A stretch of 64,000 nucleotides of DNA from Rhodospirillaceae bacterium (GCA_008012315.1 SSEL01000032.1:62001-126000); one strand, 5' to 3'. Positions 12,478-22,244 are shown, counted from the stretch's first letter. Notes: a model not told the origin generated them from the sequence alone. Made by a program: numbers and translations.

Positions 12478-13223
12478 GCATCGGTTTCCAGGTCGAGCAT
12501 CACGATCGCGTCGGAAGCACCAACGACCTGGCTCGCGAGCGCGCCTTGGCCGGCGCGCCTGAAGGGCTGGTGGTTCGGGCTGATCAACAGGTAGCTGGAC
12601 GCGGCCGGCGGGGTCGCGCCTGGGCCTCGCCGCAGGGCAATCTCTATTGTTCGCTGTTGTTGCGTCCCGATTGTCCGCCGGCCATGGCGGCGACCCTCAG
12701 CTTTGCCACCGTCATCGCGTTGGGCGATGTCCTGAGCCGCCTGTTGCCGGACAGCAAGATCCAGCACAAATGGCCGAATGATCTGCTGATTGGCGGCAAG
12801 AAGATATCCGGCATTCTGCTGGAGGCGGGTGGGGCAGCCGGCAACAAATTGGACTGGTTGGTCATCGGGCTCGGCGTCAATATCATCAGCCATCCGGAAC
12901 AGGCCCTCTATCCGGTCACCGACCTGCAGGCCGAGGGGCTTGCCGGGATGCTGCCGGCGGATTTGCTGGCACTCTTCCTGGAGCGTTTCGACCCGCATTA
13001 TGCTGCCTGGAAGGATGGCGGATTTTCCGCCTTGCTGCCGGCCTGGAAATCACGCGCCGTCGGGCTTGGGCGCGATATCCAGGTGCGGTTGGAAAAGCAG
13101 GTGCTGGAGGGCCGTTTCATCGATCTGGACGCCGATGGCACGCTGATGCTCAAATTGGCAGATGGCAACATCCGGCGGGTCACAGCCGGGGATGTTTTCC
13201 TGCCGACGTCATCTGCGAATTGA
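12474..13223 (+). CDS. birA: Biotin--[acetyl-CoA-carboxylase] ligase
   Basis: Biotin protein ligase, 249 residues, which activates biotin to biotinyl-AMP and attaches it to the biotin carboxyl carrier protein. The biotin-binding motif GRGRRGRAW and the catalytic KWPNDLL motif are present, and a small C-terminal beta domain follows. There is no N-terminal helix-turn-helix domain, so this is a group I enzyme without the repressor function of E. coli BirA. It overlaps nuoN by 4 bp, and coaX follows after 8 bases. Confidence 0.93.
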   Translation: MSIGFQVEHHDRVGSTNDLARERALAGAPEGLVVRADQQVAGRGRRGRAWASPQGNLYCSLLLRPDCPPAMAATLSFATVIALGDVLSRLLPDSKIQHKWPNDLLIGGKKISGILLEAGGAAGNKLDWLVIGLGVNIISHPEQALYPVTDLQAEGLAGMLPADLLALFLERFDPHYAAWKDGGFSALLPAWKSRAVGLGRDIQVRLEKQVLEGRFIDLDADGTLMLKLADGNIRRVTAGDVFLPTSSAN

Positions 13224-13231
13224 GGATCACC

Positions 13232-14005
13232 ATGTTGCTGGCAGTCGATTGCGGCAATACGAATATCGTTTTCGCGCTGTATGACGGCGAAACCCAATGT
13301 GGTGCCTGGCGCATCTCCACCGATCATCGACGGACGGCGGATGAATATGGCGTTTGGTTGACGCAGCTCATGGAATTGGAAGGCCTGGAGCGGAAGGCCG
13401 TGACCGGGGCCATTATCGCTTCCGTGGTGCCCGATGTCATTTTCGAACTGAAGACATTGATCCGGCGCTACTTCGGTTGCGATCCGCTCCTGATCGGCCA
13501 TAACGGCCTCAAGCTGACGATCCCCATCCGGATGGATCGCCCTGAGGAAGTCGGTGCCGACCGCCTGGTCAATGCGGTCGCCGCGCATCATCTTTATGGT
13601 GGGCCGCTGATCGTGATTGATTTCGGCACGGCAACGACCTTCGATGTGGTCGATGCCGATGGCGGCTATATCGGCGGCGTCATTTGCCCTGGCATCAATC
13701 TCTCCCTGGAAGCGCTTTATATGGCCGCATCCAAGCTGCCCGGCATCGCCATTACCCGGCCGCAGCAGGTCATTGGCCGCAGCACCGTGCCGGCCATGCA
13801 ATCCGGCATCTTTTGGGGCTATATAGGCCTGATCGAAGGATTGGTGCAGCGGATCCGCGACGAATTCGGCAAGCCGATGAAGGTCATCGGAACCGGCGGC
13901 TTGGCGCCTTTGTTCAAGGAAGCTACCTCGGCCATCGAGATCGTCGATGGCGATCTGACCTTGCGGGGTCTGGCCATGATCTATGCGGCAAACAGTAAAT
14001 CGTGA
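13232..14005 (+). CDS. coaX: Type III pantothenate kinase
   Basis: Phosphorylates pantothenate in the first step of coenzyme A synthesis. 257 residues of the ASKHA fold: phosphate-1 motif DCGNTNIVFALY at the N-terminus, GADRLVNAVAAHH, and DFGTATTFDVV in the middle. The start is the ATG at 13232, preceded by TGAGGA that overlaps the birA stop; a TTG at 13220 is possible but weaker. The birA-coaX-RNase J order after nuoN is typical of related alphaproteobacteria. Confidence 0.94.
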   Translation: MLLAVDCGNTNIVFALYDGETQCGAWRISTDHRRTADEYGVWLTQLMELEGLERKAVTGAIIASVVPDVIFELKTLIRRYFGCDPLLIGHNGLKLTIPIRMDRPEEVGADRLVNAVAAHHLYGGPLIVIDFGTATTFDVVDADGGYIGGVICPGINLSLEALYMAASKLPGIAITRPQQVIGRSTVPAMQSGIFWGYIGLIEGLVQRIRDEFGKPMKVIGTGGLAPLFKEATSAIEIVDGDLTLRGLAMIYAANSKS

Positions 14006-14024
14006 TTCAGTTGTAAGAGAGCCC

Positions 14025-15692
14025 ATGACCGACGATTTTCGCCCTTCTTCTCAAGAGTTATGGTTCCTGCCTCTCGGCGGCGCGGGCGAAATCGGCATGA
14101 ATCTCAACCTCTACGGCTATGCCGGCAAGTGGTTGATGGTCGATCTCGGGGTGACCTTCGGGGATGAATCGACCCCCGGCATCGACGTCATCATGCCCGA
14201 TCCGGCTTTCATTACGGAGCGTGTGAGCGATCTCGCCGGCGTCGTCCTCACTCATGCTCATGAGGATCATATCGGCGCCGTGCCTTATCTCTGGTCGCGC
14301 CTGAAATGCCCGCTCTATGCGACGCCTTTCACCGCCTCGGTGCTGCGCCGGAAGCTGGAAGAGGTGGGGTTGCAGCATGAGGCCCGCATCACCGAAATCC
14401 CGATGTCGGGAAAATTCTCCGTCGATCCTTTCGAGATCGAGCTGATCACGCTGACGCATTCGATCCCGGAACCGAATGCGGTCGTCATTCGAACACCTTT
14501 GGGTGCGGTGCTGCATACCGGCGACTGGAAGCTCGATCCCCAGCCGCTGGTCGGCGAGGCGACCGACGAGGCCGCTTTGCGCAAGCTTGGCAATGGCGGC
14601 GTTCTCGCGATGATCTGCGATTCCACCAATGTCTTCGTTGACGGCACCTCGGGTTCGGAAGCGGATGTCCGCGATTCCTTGATAGAGGTCGTCGGCCGAT
14701 TGAAGGGCAGGGTGGCGATCGGCTGCTTTGCCAGTAATATTGCCCGTATCGAGACCATCGCCCGCGTTGCTGCGGCCTATGATCGCCGCGTAGCGCTGAT
14801 CGGCCGCTCGCTGTGGCGCATGCTGCAGGCGGCGCGGGAGAACGGCTATCTGACCGACCTCGAGGACTTCGTCACCGAGCACGATGTCGGCTACTTCCCG
14901 CCGGACAAGATCCTGATGATTTGCACCGGCAGCCAGGGCGAACCGCGCTCGGCCCTGGCCCGCATCGCGCGTGAGGAACATCCGCAGGTAAAGCTTGAAG
15001 CCGGCGATACGGTGATCTTCTCGTCCCGGGTCATTCCCGGCAATGAGAAATCGATTGCCCGGCTGCAGAACGATCTGACCAAGCTCGGCGCGGAGATCAT
15101 CACCGATCACGATGAGGACATACATGTCTCCGGTCATCCGGCGCGGGATGAACTGGCGGAGATGTATCAATGGGTTCGGCCCCAGATTGCCGTGCCGGTT
15201 CATGGCGAGGCGAGGCATATCAAGGAACATGTCGCCTGGGCCAAAGCCTGCCAAGTGCCGGAGGCGATCGAGCCGACCAATGGCTCTTTGATCCGTTTGG
15301 CGCCAGGACCGGCGGCGGTCTTGAGCCATGTCACCTCGGGGCGCCTGGGGCTCGACGGCAACAGCCTGGTTTCCATGGATAGCGACGCGGTCCGCCACCG
15401 TCATCGTCTCAGCTTCAACGGCGTGATCATGGTCTCGGTCGTGGTCGGTCGTGACGGCAACCTGCTGGCCGATCCGCAGGTGACGCTGGAAGGCTTGCTG
15501 GATGGCGAGCCGGCGGCGATGGCGATTGCCGCCATTGCTGCCGCCACACGGGAAGCGATCGGCAATCTGTCCAAGCCGCAGCGCCAGGAGACTGACGCGA
15601 TATCCGAAGCGGCTCGCCTGGCGGCCCGGCGGTGGTTCAACAAGACACATGATAAAAAGCCGATCACCAAAGTGCATGTGATCCGCCTTTAG
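14025..15692 (+). CDS. rnj: Ribonuclease J
   Basis: Metallo-beta-lactamase/beta-CASP ribonuclease, 555 residues, with combined endonuclease and 5'-3' exonuclease activity in RNA maturation and decay. The zinc motif HAHEDHIGAVPYL is near residues 75-88. Other conserved pieces are LTLTHSIPEPNAVVI, GDWKLD, TGSQGEPRSALARIA and the late VSGHPARDE. The start at 14025 is the first Met of the family sequence, 19 bases after coaX. The final RRWFNKTHDKKPITKVHVIRL region is the usual C-terminus. Confidence 0.95.
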   Translation: MTDDFRPSSQELWFLPLGGAGEIGMNLNLYGYAGKWLMVDLGVTFGDESTPGIDVIMPDPAFITERVSDLAGVVLTHAHEDHIGAVPYLWSRLKCPLYATPFTASVLRRKLEEVGLQHEARITEIPMSGKFSVDPFEIELITLTHSIPEPNAVVIRTPLGAVLHTGDWKLDPQPLVGEATDEAALRKLGNGGVLAMICDSTNVFVDGTSGSEADVRDSLIEVVGRLKGRVAIGCFASNIARIETIARVAAAYDRRVALIGRSLWRMLQAARENGYLTDLEDFVTEHDVGYFPPDKILMICTGSQGEPRSALARIAREEHPQVKLEAGDTVIFSSRVIPGNEKSIARLQNDLTKLGAEIITDHDEDIHVSGHPARDELAEMYQWVRPQIAVPVHGEARHIKEHVAWAKACQVPEAIEPTNGSLIRLAPGPAAVLSHVTSGRLGLDGNSLVSMDSDAVRHRHRLSFNGVIMVSVVVGRDGNLLADPQVTLEGLLDGEPAAMAIAAIAAATREAIGNLSKPQRQETDAISEAARLAARRWFNKTHDKKPITKVHVIRL

Positions 15693-15722
15693 CGGCCGGC
15701 ATCTTCATGCTAGATTGCGGGC

Positions 15723-16139
15723 ATGGCTAGCAAGCTTCTCGCCTTTACCGTGCTGACGGTTCTTGCCGCCGGCTGGGCTGTCCCGGCTGGGGCGGATGTA
15801 GCGATCTCACGCCGGGACTGTCAGTATCTCGTCAACCATCAGCCGGCGCCGGACGTCGCCTATCAGCCGGGTGTCGATGCCCATGGCCGAGCGGTGGTTC
15901 CGGCCGACCTCAACAGTGGCAATCAGATCCAATTGCCCGATACGATCTATATCCCGATCGAGGTGAATCTCGGCCGCCGCTTCCATATCCCGCCGAATTC
16001 CCGTCTTTGGCAGTCCACTGCCGAAGTCGGCGTCGTCACGGTGACCGGTGATCAGGTCAGTTTCAATGGCCAGCCCTTGACGCCGCAGGATAATTCGGCC
16101 CTGGCGGCGCTGTGCCGGGAACACGGCGTAACCCGCTGA
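15723..16139 (+). CDS. Small secreted protein of unknown function
   Basis: 138 residues; I do not recognise the family. A clear signal peptide covers about residues 1-24 (hydrophobic core LLAFTVLTVLAAGWAV, likely cleavage near AGA-D), so the mature protein of about 114 residues should be periplasmic. Two cysteines, C33 and C131, flank the mature chain and could form a disulfide. The middle is rich in beta-type residues (QLPDTIYIPIEVNLGRRFHI). It is 30 bases after rnj and upstream of proS on the same strand. Related genomes as I know them often have a DUF1467 membrane protein here; this is not one. Confidence 0.75.
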   Translation: MASKLLAFTVLTVLAAGWAVPAGADVAISRRDCQYLVNHQPAPDVAYQPGVDAHGRAVVPADLNSGNQIQLPDTIYIPIEVNLGRRFHIPPNSRLWQSTAEVGVVTVTGDQVSFNGQPLTPQDNSALAALCREHGVTR

Positions 16140-16254
16140 AATTTCGCCCGATCCGGCCGGGAAACGGGCGGTTCCCCGCATTGGGCCGTGGACAGACCCC
16201 GGCGGTTTGCCTAAAGTCCCGCAACAATTCGATTTATCGCCAAAGTGAGGCTCT

Positions 16255-17574
16255 ATGCGTTCCTCCCAGTTCTTCATGCCGACATTGCGGGAAAACCCCG
16301 CCGAGGCACAGATCGTTTCCCATCGGCTGATGCTGCGCGCCGGCATGATCCGCCAGGCCAGCGCCGGAATCTATTCATGGCTGCCGCTGGGTTTCAAGGT
16401 GCTGAAGAACATCGAGCGGATCGTGCAGGAGGAGCAGGACGCGGCCGGCTGCCAGGAACTGCTCATGCCGACCATCCAGTCGGCCGATCTGTGGCGGGAA
16501 TCCGGGCGCTATGACGATTACGGCAAGGAGATGCTGCGCATCACCGACCGCCATGATCGCGAGATGCTCTATGGCCCGACCAATGAGGAACTGATCACCG
16601 ACATCTTCCGCAATTCGGTGAAGAGCTATCGTGACCTGCCGAAGCTCCTGTATCACATCCAATGGAAATTCCGTGACGAGGTGCGTCCGCGTTTCGGTGT
16701 GATGCGCGGCCGCGAATTCCTGATGAAGGATGCCTATTCTTTCGACCTCGATTACGCGGGCGCCAAGAAGGCCTATAACAAGATGTTCGTCTCCTATCTG
16801 CGGACCTATGCGCGGATGGGGCTGAAGGCGATTCCGATGGCAGCCGATACCGGCCCGATCGGCGGCGATCTCAGCCATGAATTCATCATCCTCGCGGATA
16901 CGGGCGAAAGCCAGGTCTTCTGCCACAAGAATTTCGTCGAGCGCGACGTGCTGTCGATGGATATCGATTTCGACGGCGATCTGGAGCCGATCGTCCAGGC
17001 CTGGACCAGCGATTACGCCGCCACCGAAGAGAAGCACGACAAGTCGGCATTCGAAGCCATCGCAGCGGATCGTCGCCTGGAAGCGCGCGGCATCGAGGTC
17101 GGCCATATCTTCTATTTCGGTACGAAGTATTCCGAACCGCTGAAGGCCCAGGTGCAGGACAAGGACGGCAAACCCGTCTCGCTCCATATGGGCTCCTATG
17201 GCATCGGCGTTTCGCGGCTGGTCGGTGCCATCATTGAGGCGAGCCATGACGAGAACGGCATCATCTGGCCGGAATCCGTGGCGCCGTTCAAGGTCGGCCT
17301 GATCAATCTCAAGGTCACGGACCAGCCGACCACCAAGGTTGCCGAGGATATCTACGGCAAGCTGAAGACGGCCGGCATCGAGGTGCTTTACGACGATCGT
17401 GACGAGCGGGCCGGCGCCAAGTTTGCCGAGATGGATCTGATCGGCCTGCCGTGGCAATTGACGGTCGGTCCACGCGGCGCCGCCAAGGGCGAGGTTGAAT
17501 TGAAGAACCGCGCCACCGGCGAAAAGCAGGAACTCACCATCGAAGCGGCGCTGAACCGGATCGGCCATAAATGA
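16255..17574 (+). CDS. proS: Prolyl-tRNA synthetase
   Basis: Class II aminoacyl-tRNA synthetase that charges tRNA-Pro. At 439 residues it is the short alphaproteobacterial form without the editing (INS) domain found in the 570-residue E. coli enzyme. Class II motif 2 ([20 protein letters not shown]) and motif 3 ([17 protein letters not shown]) are visible, followed by the anticodon-binding domain. The ATG at 16255 fits the family N-terminus ([18 protein letters not shown]). The stop overlaps the lolC start by 4 bp. Confidence 0.96.
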   Translation: MRSSQFFMPTLRENPAEAQIVSHRLMLRAGMIRQASAGIYSWLPLGFKVLKNIERIVQEEQDAAGCQELLMPTIQSADLWRESGRYDDYGKEMLRITDRHDREMLYGPTNEELITDIFRNSVKSYRDLPKLLYHIQWKFRDEVRPRFGVMRGREFLMKDAYSFDLDYAGAKKAYNKMFVSYLRTYARMGLKAIPMAADTGPIGGDLSHEFIILADTGESQVFCHKNFVERDVLSMDIDFDGDLEPIVQAWTSDYAATEEKHDKSAFEAIAADRRLEARGIEVGHIFYFGTKYSEPLKAQVQDKDGKPVSLHMGSYGIGVSRLVGAIIEASHDENGIIWPESVAPFKVGLINLKVTDQPTTKVAEDIYGKLKTAGIEVLYDDRDERAGAKFAEMDLIGLPWQLTVGPRGAAKGEVELKNRATGEKQELTIEAALNRIGHK

Positions 17575-18818
17575 TTTTCAATGCCTTTGAACGCCTCGTG
17601 GCGATGCGCTATCTGCGCGCCCGCCGCGAGGAGGGCTTCATCTCGGTCATCGCCGGTTTCTCGCTCCTGGGCATCGCCCTGGGCGTTGCGACGCTGATCG
17701 TCGTCATGTCGGTCATGAACGGCTTCCGGGCCGAATTGATGAAGCGCATTCTGGGCATCAACGGCCATGTCGCCGTCAGCTCCGTTCAAGGGCCGATTCC
17801 GAATTACGACGATCTCGTCGTCAAGCTGCGCCAGGTCAAGGGCGTTGTCTCGGCCACGCCGATCGTCGAAGGGCAGGTCTTCGTTACAGCGGCCAATGGC
17901 GGCAGCGGCGCCGTCGTACGCGGCATGCGTGTCGATGATCTGAAACAGCGCAAATTGCTGGCTGACAATATCCGCATGGGCTCGATCGATGCGTTGAACG
18001 AAGAAGATACCGCCATGATCGGTATCCGCATGGCAGAGCAGATGGGGCTCACCATCGGCAGCGAAATCACCCTGATCTCGCCGCAGACCACGGTCACCAT
18101 CGGCGGCACCTTTCCACGGATGAAGACCTATACGGTCGGCGCCATTTTCGATATTGGCATGTACCAGTATGACAGCGGATATGTCTTCATCCCGCTGGAT
18201 GCGGCGCAGCTCTATTTCAGGGTGCCAAAGGCTGTGACCGCCATCGAGGTGATGGCGACAAGCCCGGACAATATGGGTGTCGTTCTGGATGGCTTGGATA
18301 AGGCACTTGGGCCCGGATACCGCCTGACGGATTGGCAGCGGGCGCATGCCGAATTCTTCAATGCGGTTGAGGTCGAGCGTAACGTGATGTTCCTCATCCT
18401 GACGCTGATCATCGTCGTTGCCGCCTTCAACATCATTTCCGGCCAGATCATGATGGTGAAGGATAAGGGGCGGAACATCGCTATCATGCGCACCATGGGT
18501 GCGTCGCGCGGCACCATCTTGCGGATCTTCCTGTTGTCGGGCGCCAGTATCGGCATTGTCGGCACGGCAGCCGGCTGCCTCCTCGGCGTCGCCTTCGCCT
18601 ACAATATCGAAACCATCCGCCGGTTTCTCGAAGGCATTACCGGTACCAATCTGTTCGACCAGACGATCTATTTCCTCTCCAAGCTGCCGGCCATCGTCGA
18701 TAAATGGGAAGTGGCGCTGATCGTCTGCATGTCGCTCGTCCTCACGCTCCTGGCATCGATCTATCCGGCCTGGCGCGCGGCCCGGCTCGATCCGGTGGAG
18801 GCGCTGCGTTATGAGTAA
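17571..18818 (+). CDS. lolC: Lipoprotein-releasing system transmembrane protein LolC/LolE
   Basis: Permease of the ABC transporter that extracts outer-membrane lipoproteins from the inner membrane and hands them to LolA. 415 residues: one N-terminal transmembrane helix ([20 protein letters not shown]), a large periplasmic domain, then three C-terminal helices. [20 protein letters not shown] is the usual cytoplasmic coupling region. Alphaproteobacteria usually have a single homodimeric form (often named LolF or LolC/E). Coupled to proS (4-bp overlap) and lolD (8-bp overlap). Confidence 0.94.
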   Translation: MIFNAFERLVAMRYLRARREEGFISVIAGFSLLGIALGVATLIVVMSVMNGFRAELMKRILGINGHVAVSSVQGPIPNYDDLVVKLRQVKGVVSATPIVEGQVFVTAANGGSGAVVRGMRVDDLKQRKLLADNIRMGSIDALNEEDTAMIGIRMAEQMGLTIGSEITLISPQTTVTIGGTFPRMKTYTVGAIFDIGMYQYDSGYVFIPLDAAQLYFRVPKAVTAIEVMATSPDNMGVVLDGLDKALGPGYRLTDWQRAHAEFFNAVEVERNVMFLILTLIIVVAAFNIISGQIMMVKDKGRNIAIMRTMGASRGTILRIFLLSGASIGIVGTAAGCLLGVAFAYNIETIRRFLEGITGTNLFDQTIYFLSKLPAIVDKWEVALIVCMSLVLTLLASIYPAWRAARLDPVEALRYE

Positions 18819-19509
18819 CAGGATGATTGATGGGCAGCCGGTGCTCGAACTGCGCGGCGTCAAGCAAAGCTTCAAGCAGGCCGCTGGAAAATTGGACGTG
18901 ATCGCCACGGCGGATCTGCGGGTCTATCCGGGCGAGATGGTGGCATTGATCGGCCCGTCGGGGGCGGGCAAATCGACCTTGCTGCATATCACCGGCCTGT
19001 TGGAACATGCGCTGGGTGGCGATGTCGTTATCGGCGGCCAGTCGACCAGCACCATGAGCGATCGCGAACGGACGGCATTGCGCCGGACGCGGATGGGCTT
19101 CGTTTATCAATATCATCACCTGCTGCCGGAATTCTCCGCCTTGGAGAATGTGGTGCTGCCGCAGATGATCGCCGGCCGCAGCCGCAGGGCCGCCAGGCCG
19201 CGTGCCGCCGAATTGCTGACCCGCGTGGGATTGGGCCAGCGTCTCGACCACCGGCCGGCCAAACTGTCCGGCGGTGAGCAGCAGCGCGTCGCTATCGCCC
19301 GCGCTCTGGCCAATCAGCCCTCGATCCTGCTGGCCGACGAACCGACCGGCAACCTGGATATTCACACCTCGGAAGATGTCTTTGCGCTCTTGCTGTCATT
19401 GGTCCGCGATACCGGCGTCGCGGCGATGATCGCCACGCATAATCTTGAGATTGCAAAGAAGATGGATCGGATCGTGACGATCCGGGAAGGCGTGCTCGAG
19501 CCGTACTGA
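18811..19509 (+). CDS. lolD: Lipoprotein-releasing system ATP-binding protein LolD
   Basis: ATPase of the LolCDE-type exporter, 232 residues. Walker [10 protein letters not shown], the ABC signature LSGGEQQR, Walker [13 protein letters not shown] and the switch His in ATHNLEIA are all intact. The start at 18811 overlaps the end of lolC by 8 bases, so the two are coupled. In related genomes dnaE commonly follows lolD closely; here 2.9 kb of other sequence lies between them. Confidence 0.96.
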   Translation: MSNRMIDGQPVLELRGVKQSFKQAAGKLDVIATADLRVYPGEMVALIGPSGAGKSTLLHITGLLEHALGGDVVIGGQSTSTMSDRERTALRRTRMGFVYQYHHLLPEFSALENVVLPQMIAGRSRRAARPRAAELLTRVGLGQRLDHRPAKLSGGEQQRVAIARALANQPSILLADEPTGNLDIHTSEDVFALLLSLVRDTGVAAMIATHNLEIAKKMDRIVTIREGVLEPY

Positions 19510-19577
19510 TGACGTGCTTGTGGCGCATGAATATCGTGATGTTGCCGGTCGTGCCAGATGTTCGGTCGCACATCCCG

Positions 19578-19667
19578 CTTGTCACCCCGGTCTTGATCCC
19601 GGGGGTCCACAATAGCAACCGCATTGGCCTTACCCATGGACCCCGGATCAAGTCCGGGGATGACAAG
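19578..19667. repeat. Dispersed palindromic intergenic repeat
   Basis: Two arms, 19578-19609 and 19637-19667, are imperfect reverse complements: the left arm begins CTTGTCACCCCGG and ends GGGGTCCA, the right arm begins TGGACCCCGGATCAAG and ends GGGATGACAAG. This is the widespread alphaproteobacterial element with the core CCCCGGACTTGATCCGGGG, which gives false small proteins when translated (a 66-residue frame runs through it). It lies just downstream of lolD and may fold in RNA. Confidence 0.8.
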
Positions 19668-19858
19668 CTGGCTCGCCGTTGCCGTCCTGTGCGACTGGTG
19701 ACAGCTTAAACCACACAGCAGTGGCTTCGGCTCGGAGCTACAATTCAGCGCCTCATACGCGGCTAGGTAAAACGGCCTTCTACAATTGCTGAGTTTCAGT
19801 GGAGGCGGGGAACGAAAAGCAATAATAACTACTTTTAAGGGAATATATATACAATTAC

Positions 19859-19864
19859 TATAAT
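19859..19864 (+). promoter_or_regulatory. Candidate -10 element of the membrane-protein gene
   Basis: TATAAT inside an AT-rich stretch, 31 bases before the ATG at 19896. No good -35 box is visible at 16-18 bp spacing. Such a perfect -10 is unusual for this GC-rich genome and fits the foreign look of the gene behind it. Confidence 0.3.
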
Positions 19865-19895
19865 TCGCATGTAGATATGGTGATTCGAGGGCGAG

Positions 19896-20603
19896 ATGGA
19901 TCAGGCGACACTCGATAATTTCTTAAAACACTACCGGCAGATGACGCCGGAGGATCTGTCGGCACTGGACCAACGCCGCGAGGAACTGGTCCCTGAGGCG
20001 ATCGCAGCTTTGGAGATTGTCCTGAAAGATGCGGCAACTCAAGAACAAGTGGCTAAAGTTGCTCCGCACATCGCTAAGATCATTGCTCCGAAGCCACTCA
20101 CGCGGGGTATCTGGCTTAACCTTCTGATCTTCTGCCTGTTCGCCTACGGACCGGTTACGATTATCTCGTCCTATCTCTTCTTTATCCAAAGTGAGCCGGA
20201 TTTCCCGACTATGACCTCGCGGAGCGATTGGCGACTCTTTAAGCTGGTGTATTGGGCCGTTATCGGTGTGCAAACGCTGTTTAGTCTCTATGCTGCTGCT
20301 AAGCTTTGTCGGTCACGACAGCCGCGCGGTGTCCAAACAAGGACTGTCCGTGCAGGAACAATTCGCAATGTCGTCTTATCGCTATGGCTGGGTGGTCCGA
20401 TCGTTACTTTGCTCTGGCCAGCGTTATTAAAATTGACTCTCGGATCAGCGACAATGGTTACATCGTTGACGGGTGGCACTTGGTTTTATGAGATGGCGAA
20501 GTCCCTTTTCCTGGCTACCCTCTGGACTTTATATCTTCTTAAATCAAAGAGGGTAAAAGCATTATATGCGGCGACCCACAACGAGGCAGGCCATAGCCTA
20601 TAG
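19896..20603 (+). CDS. Four-helix membrane protein, DUF2569-like
   Basis: 235 residues. The N-terminal 70 residues are soluble and helical (LDNFLKHYRQMTPEDLSALD, with a long run of Glu/Ala/Lys), followed by four hydrophobic segments at about 73-98, 118-140, 160-185 and 200-220. It ends with the pattern Y-LLKSKRVKALY, which recalls the C-terminus of DUF2569 proteins; that assignment is by eye. Codon use is AT-richer than its neighbours (TTA, ATA, TCT, AAA common), so it was probably acquired. No function is known to me. It stands alone on the plus strand between repeat elements. Confidence 0.65.
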   Translation: MDQATLDNFLKHYRQMTPEDLSALDQRREELVPEAIAALEIVLKDAATQEQVAKVAPHIAKIIAPKPLTRGIWLNLLIFCLFAYGPVTIISSYLFFIQSEPDFPTMTSRSDWRLFKLVYWAVIGVQTLFSLYAAAKLCRSRQPRGVQTRTVRAGTIRNVVLSLWLGGPIVTLLWPALLKLTLGSATMVTSLTGGTWFYEMAKSLFLATLWTLYLLKSKRVKALYAATHNEAGHSL

Positions 20604-20739
20604 TAGAGCGGACGCAGAATCTGAATATGGGAAGCTGGTGAAAATCCTTGATCGCGTCGTAACGACTGTTGGTACCTGTTCTATTAAAGCTATCGTGGCG
20701 ACCTCATCTTCTGCCAATTGTTCGCACAACGACTACCAC

Positions 20740-20771
20740 GTCTCATCCTGAATTAAGTCCAAGATGACAAG
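20740..20771. repeat. Degenerate half-copy of the palindromic repeat
   Basis: Read on the minus strand this is CTTGTCATCTTGGACTTAAT followed by TCAGGATGAGAC, close to the CTTGTCATCCTGGACTTGAT form of the repeat family whose full palindrome is at 19578-19667. Only one arm is present. Together the two copies bracket the AT-richer gene at 19896-20603. Confidence 0.6.
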
Positions 20772-20879
20772 TGAATGTGTGATCAAACATCCCGTGAGGT
20801 TGACGACATCGCTAGACAGAAGCGCAATAAGCACTCCAACACATGCCTTCAATTTAAATAACGTAACAGCGGCTGAAAT

Positions 20880-21060
20880 CCAGCATACCATCATCGATCC
20901 GACATTTTCCTGAAATGGAGCTGTCTTCCGGTACCGATAGCATCCCATCCTTCGTCCAGGGATAGGTGAAGCATCCCGGATACCGGCAGGCTCTCCTCTC
21001 ACGCGCCGGGATACGCATGATGGACCAAGCCCCTCGTTCGCCCATCGGACGAGGGGTTTT
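20880..21060 (+). ncRNA. Candidate small RNA with anti-Shine-Dalgarno loop
   Basis: Inference from structure only. A hairpin with arms GCATCCCGG (20971-20979) and CCGGGATACGC (21006-21016) has a long loop that contains CTCTCCTCTC, complementary to Shine-Dalgarno sequences. It is followed directly by a Rho-independent terminator ending in TTTT on the plus strand. No plus-strand gene ends nearby; the nearest is 430 bases upstream. The 5' end is unknown. The hairpin pair could instead belong to the 3' end of the minus-strand abrB-family gene. Confidence 0.3.
21030..21060 (+). terminator. Rho-independent terminator
   Basis: Stem CCCCTCGTTCG / CGGACGAGGGG (11 pairs with one G-U), loop CCCAT, followed by TTTT on the plus strand. 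On the minus strand it lies 9 bases past the stop of the abrB-family gene but is followed only by CTTGG, so it reads better as a plus-strand terminator, though it may work in both directions. Confidence 0.75.
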
Positions 21061-21068
21061 GCCTTCTG

Positions 21069-22244
21069 CTAGCTGCTCTGGCGGCGTGTCACGACGCGGG
21101 CAACAAAGCGGGCGATCATTGGGCCAAGCAGCAGGACCAGCAGAAAACGCATGGTTTGCAGGGCCATGACGAAGGACAGATCGACCTTGGTGGAGGCGGC
21201 GATGATGGCAATCGAATCCATGCCGCCGGGACTGGTCGCCAGATAGGCGCTCAGGGGATCGATACCGAGCAGTCGGGTCAGCAGGAAGGCGAGGGCGCCG
21301 CAAAATCCCATCAGGATCGCGACGGATAGCAGGATCTGCGGCAGGCCGCGCATCGCGTGCAATAAAACCGGCTTGGTGAACCCGAGCCCGATATGCCAGC
21401 CCAGCAGCGCATAGGCCGGTGCCAGCAGCCATTCCGGCAATTGGATATCGATCAATCCCGTCAGATGCAAAACTGCGCCGATCGCCATCGGCACCAGCAT
21501 GGGACCGGCGGGCAGGCGCGACCGGTGGCCGATATAGGCGCCAATCAGCACCAGGACCAGGGTGGCGGCGAAAGCTGCCGGCTGAATTTGGGGAAACCAG
21601 ATGATGCCGGTCTCGGTTGCCGTGCCGGCATCGATTTGTCCGGGCTCGATCTCGGGCGGCATCGGCATCAGGAAACGGGCGATCAACGAAGCCACCACGG
21701 CGACGCAGACAACACGCACATACTGCATGAAGGCAACCAGCCGCGCGTCGGCGCCAAAGGCTTCGGCCATCACCACCATCGCGGTGGCGGCGCCGGGTGA
21801 GGATCCCCAGACGCCGGTCGTTCCCGGCAGGACGCGCCAGCGGCTCATCATCCAGCCGAGCACACTGCTCGCAGCCAGTGTCGCCAGGACGACGCCGCCG
21901 AAGAGTGGCCAATCCGCGACCAGGCTGCTGAGAATCGTCGATGTGATGGCCGAGGCAATCAGGCATCCGATGACTGCCTGGGCGCCCCGATAGGGTATTC
22001 GCGGAACGCGGATCGTCGCCCCGCCAATGCCCATGCAGATCGCCGCGACCATTGGACCCAGCAGCAGCGCCGCCGGCAGTTTGACAGCCTGCAATCCGAG
22101 TATCAGGGCGATCGACAGGATCACCATCAGGCCCCATTGCCAGAATGTTTGAAGACGGGGCGAACCGACGGCGGCGGTCTGGCTCTGGCCGTCCTGCCCG
22201 CGACGGTGTTCCGGCGGTTCTCTCTTCAGGTGTCGAAAGTTCAT
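21069..22244 (-). CDS. AbrB-family membrane protein (putative transporter)
   Basis: 391 residues with about ten hydrophobic segments in two related halves, each starting with a pattern like LPAALLLGPMVAAI / LPAGPMLVPMAIGAV. This is the membrane AbrB family (PF05145), often misannotated as ammonia monooxygenase or regulator; its substrate is unknown. The glycine-rich WGSSPGAATAMVVMAEAFG and TSPGGMDSIAIIAA repeats mark the two halves. I chose the ATG at 22244 because GGAG lies 6 bases upstream; an ATG at 22265 would add seven residues. It points away from dnaE and lies in the accessory gap between lolD and dnaE. Confidence 0.85.
   Translation of the reverse strand: MNFRHLKREPPEHRRGQDGQSQTAAVGSPRLQTFWQWGLMVILSIALILGLQAVKLPAALLLGPMVAAICMGIGGATIRVPRIPYRGAQAVIGCLIASAITSTILSSLVADWPLFGGVVLATLAASSVLGWMMSRWRVLPGTTGVWGSSPGAATAMVVMAEAFGADARLVAFMQYVRVVCVAVVASLIARFLMPMPPEIEPGQIDAGTATETGIIWFPQIQPAAFAATLVLVLIGAYIGHRSRLPAGPMLVPMAIGAVLHLTGLIDIQLPEWLLAPAYALLGWHIGLGFTKPVLLHAMRGLPQILLSVAILMGFCGALAFLLTRLLGIDPLSAYLATSPGGMDSIAIIAASTKVDLSFVMALQTMRFLLVLLLGPMIARFVARVVTRRQSS

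Larger units (their letters stand above)
19510..19895. other. Intergenic region after lolD
   Basis: 386 bases without a convincing gene. The left half holds the palindromic repeat at 19578-19667. The right half becomes distinctly AT-rich (about 19815-19880), and a perfect TATAAT at 19859-19864 lies 31 bases upstream of the next start codon. The base at 17-bp spacing from it (19836-19841, TAAGGG) is a poor -35 match, so promoter identity is only a suggestion. Confidence 0.5.
20604..21068. other. Intergenic region with repeat half-copy and structured 3' end
   Basis: 465 bases with no convincing protein gene on either strand. It contains a degenerate half of the palindromic repeat (20740-20771), a long hairpin at 20971-21015 and a terminator at 21030-21060. 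The left 130 bases are AT-richer and may be the decayed edge of the acquired segment. Confidence 0.5.

Noticed and set aside
19509..19709. A 66-residue protein directly after lolD
   Set aside because: It is only the translation of a palindromic repeat and adjacent intergenic sequence.
19896..22244. A mobile genetic element carrying the lolD-dnaE insert
   Set aside because: No transposase, integrase, terminal repeats or target-site duplication could be seen; only palindromic repeats and composition suggest acquisition.
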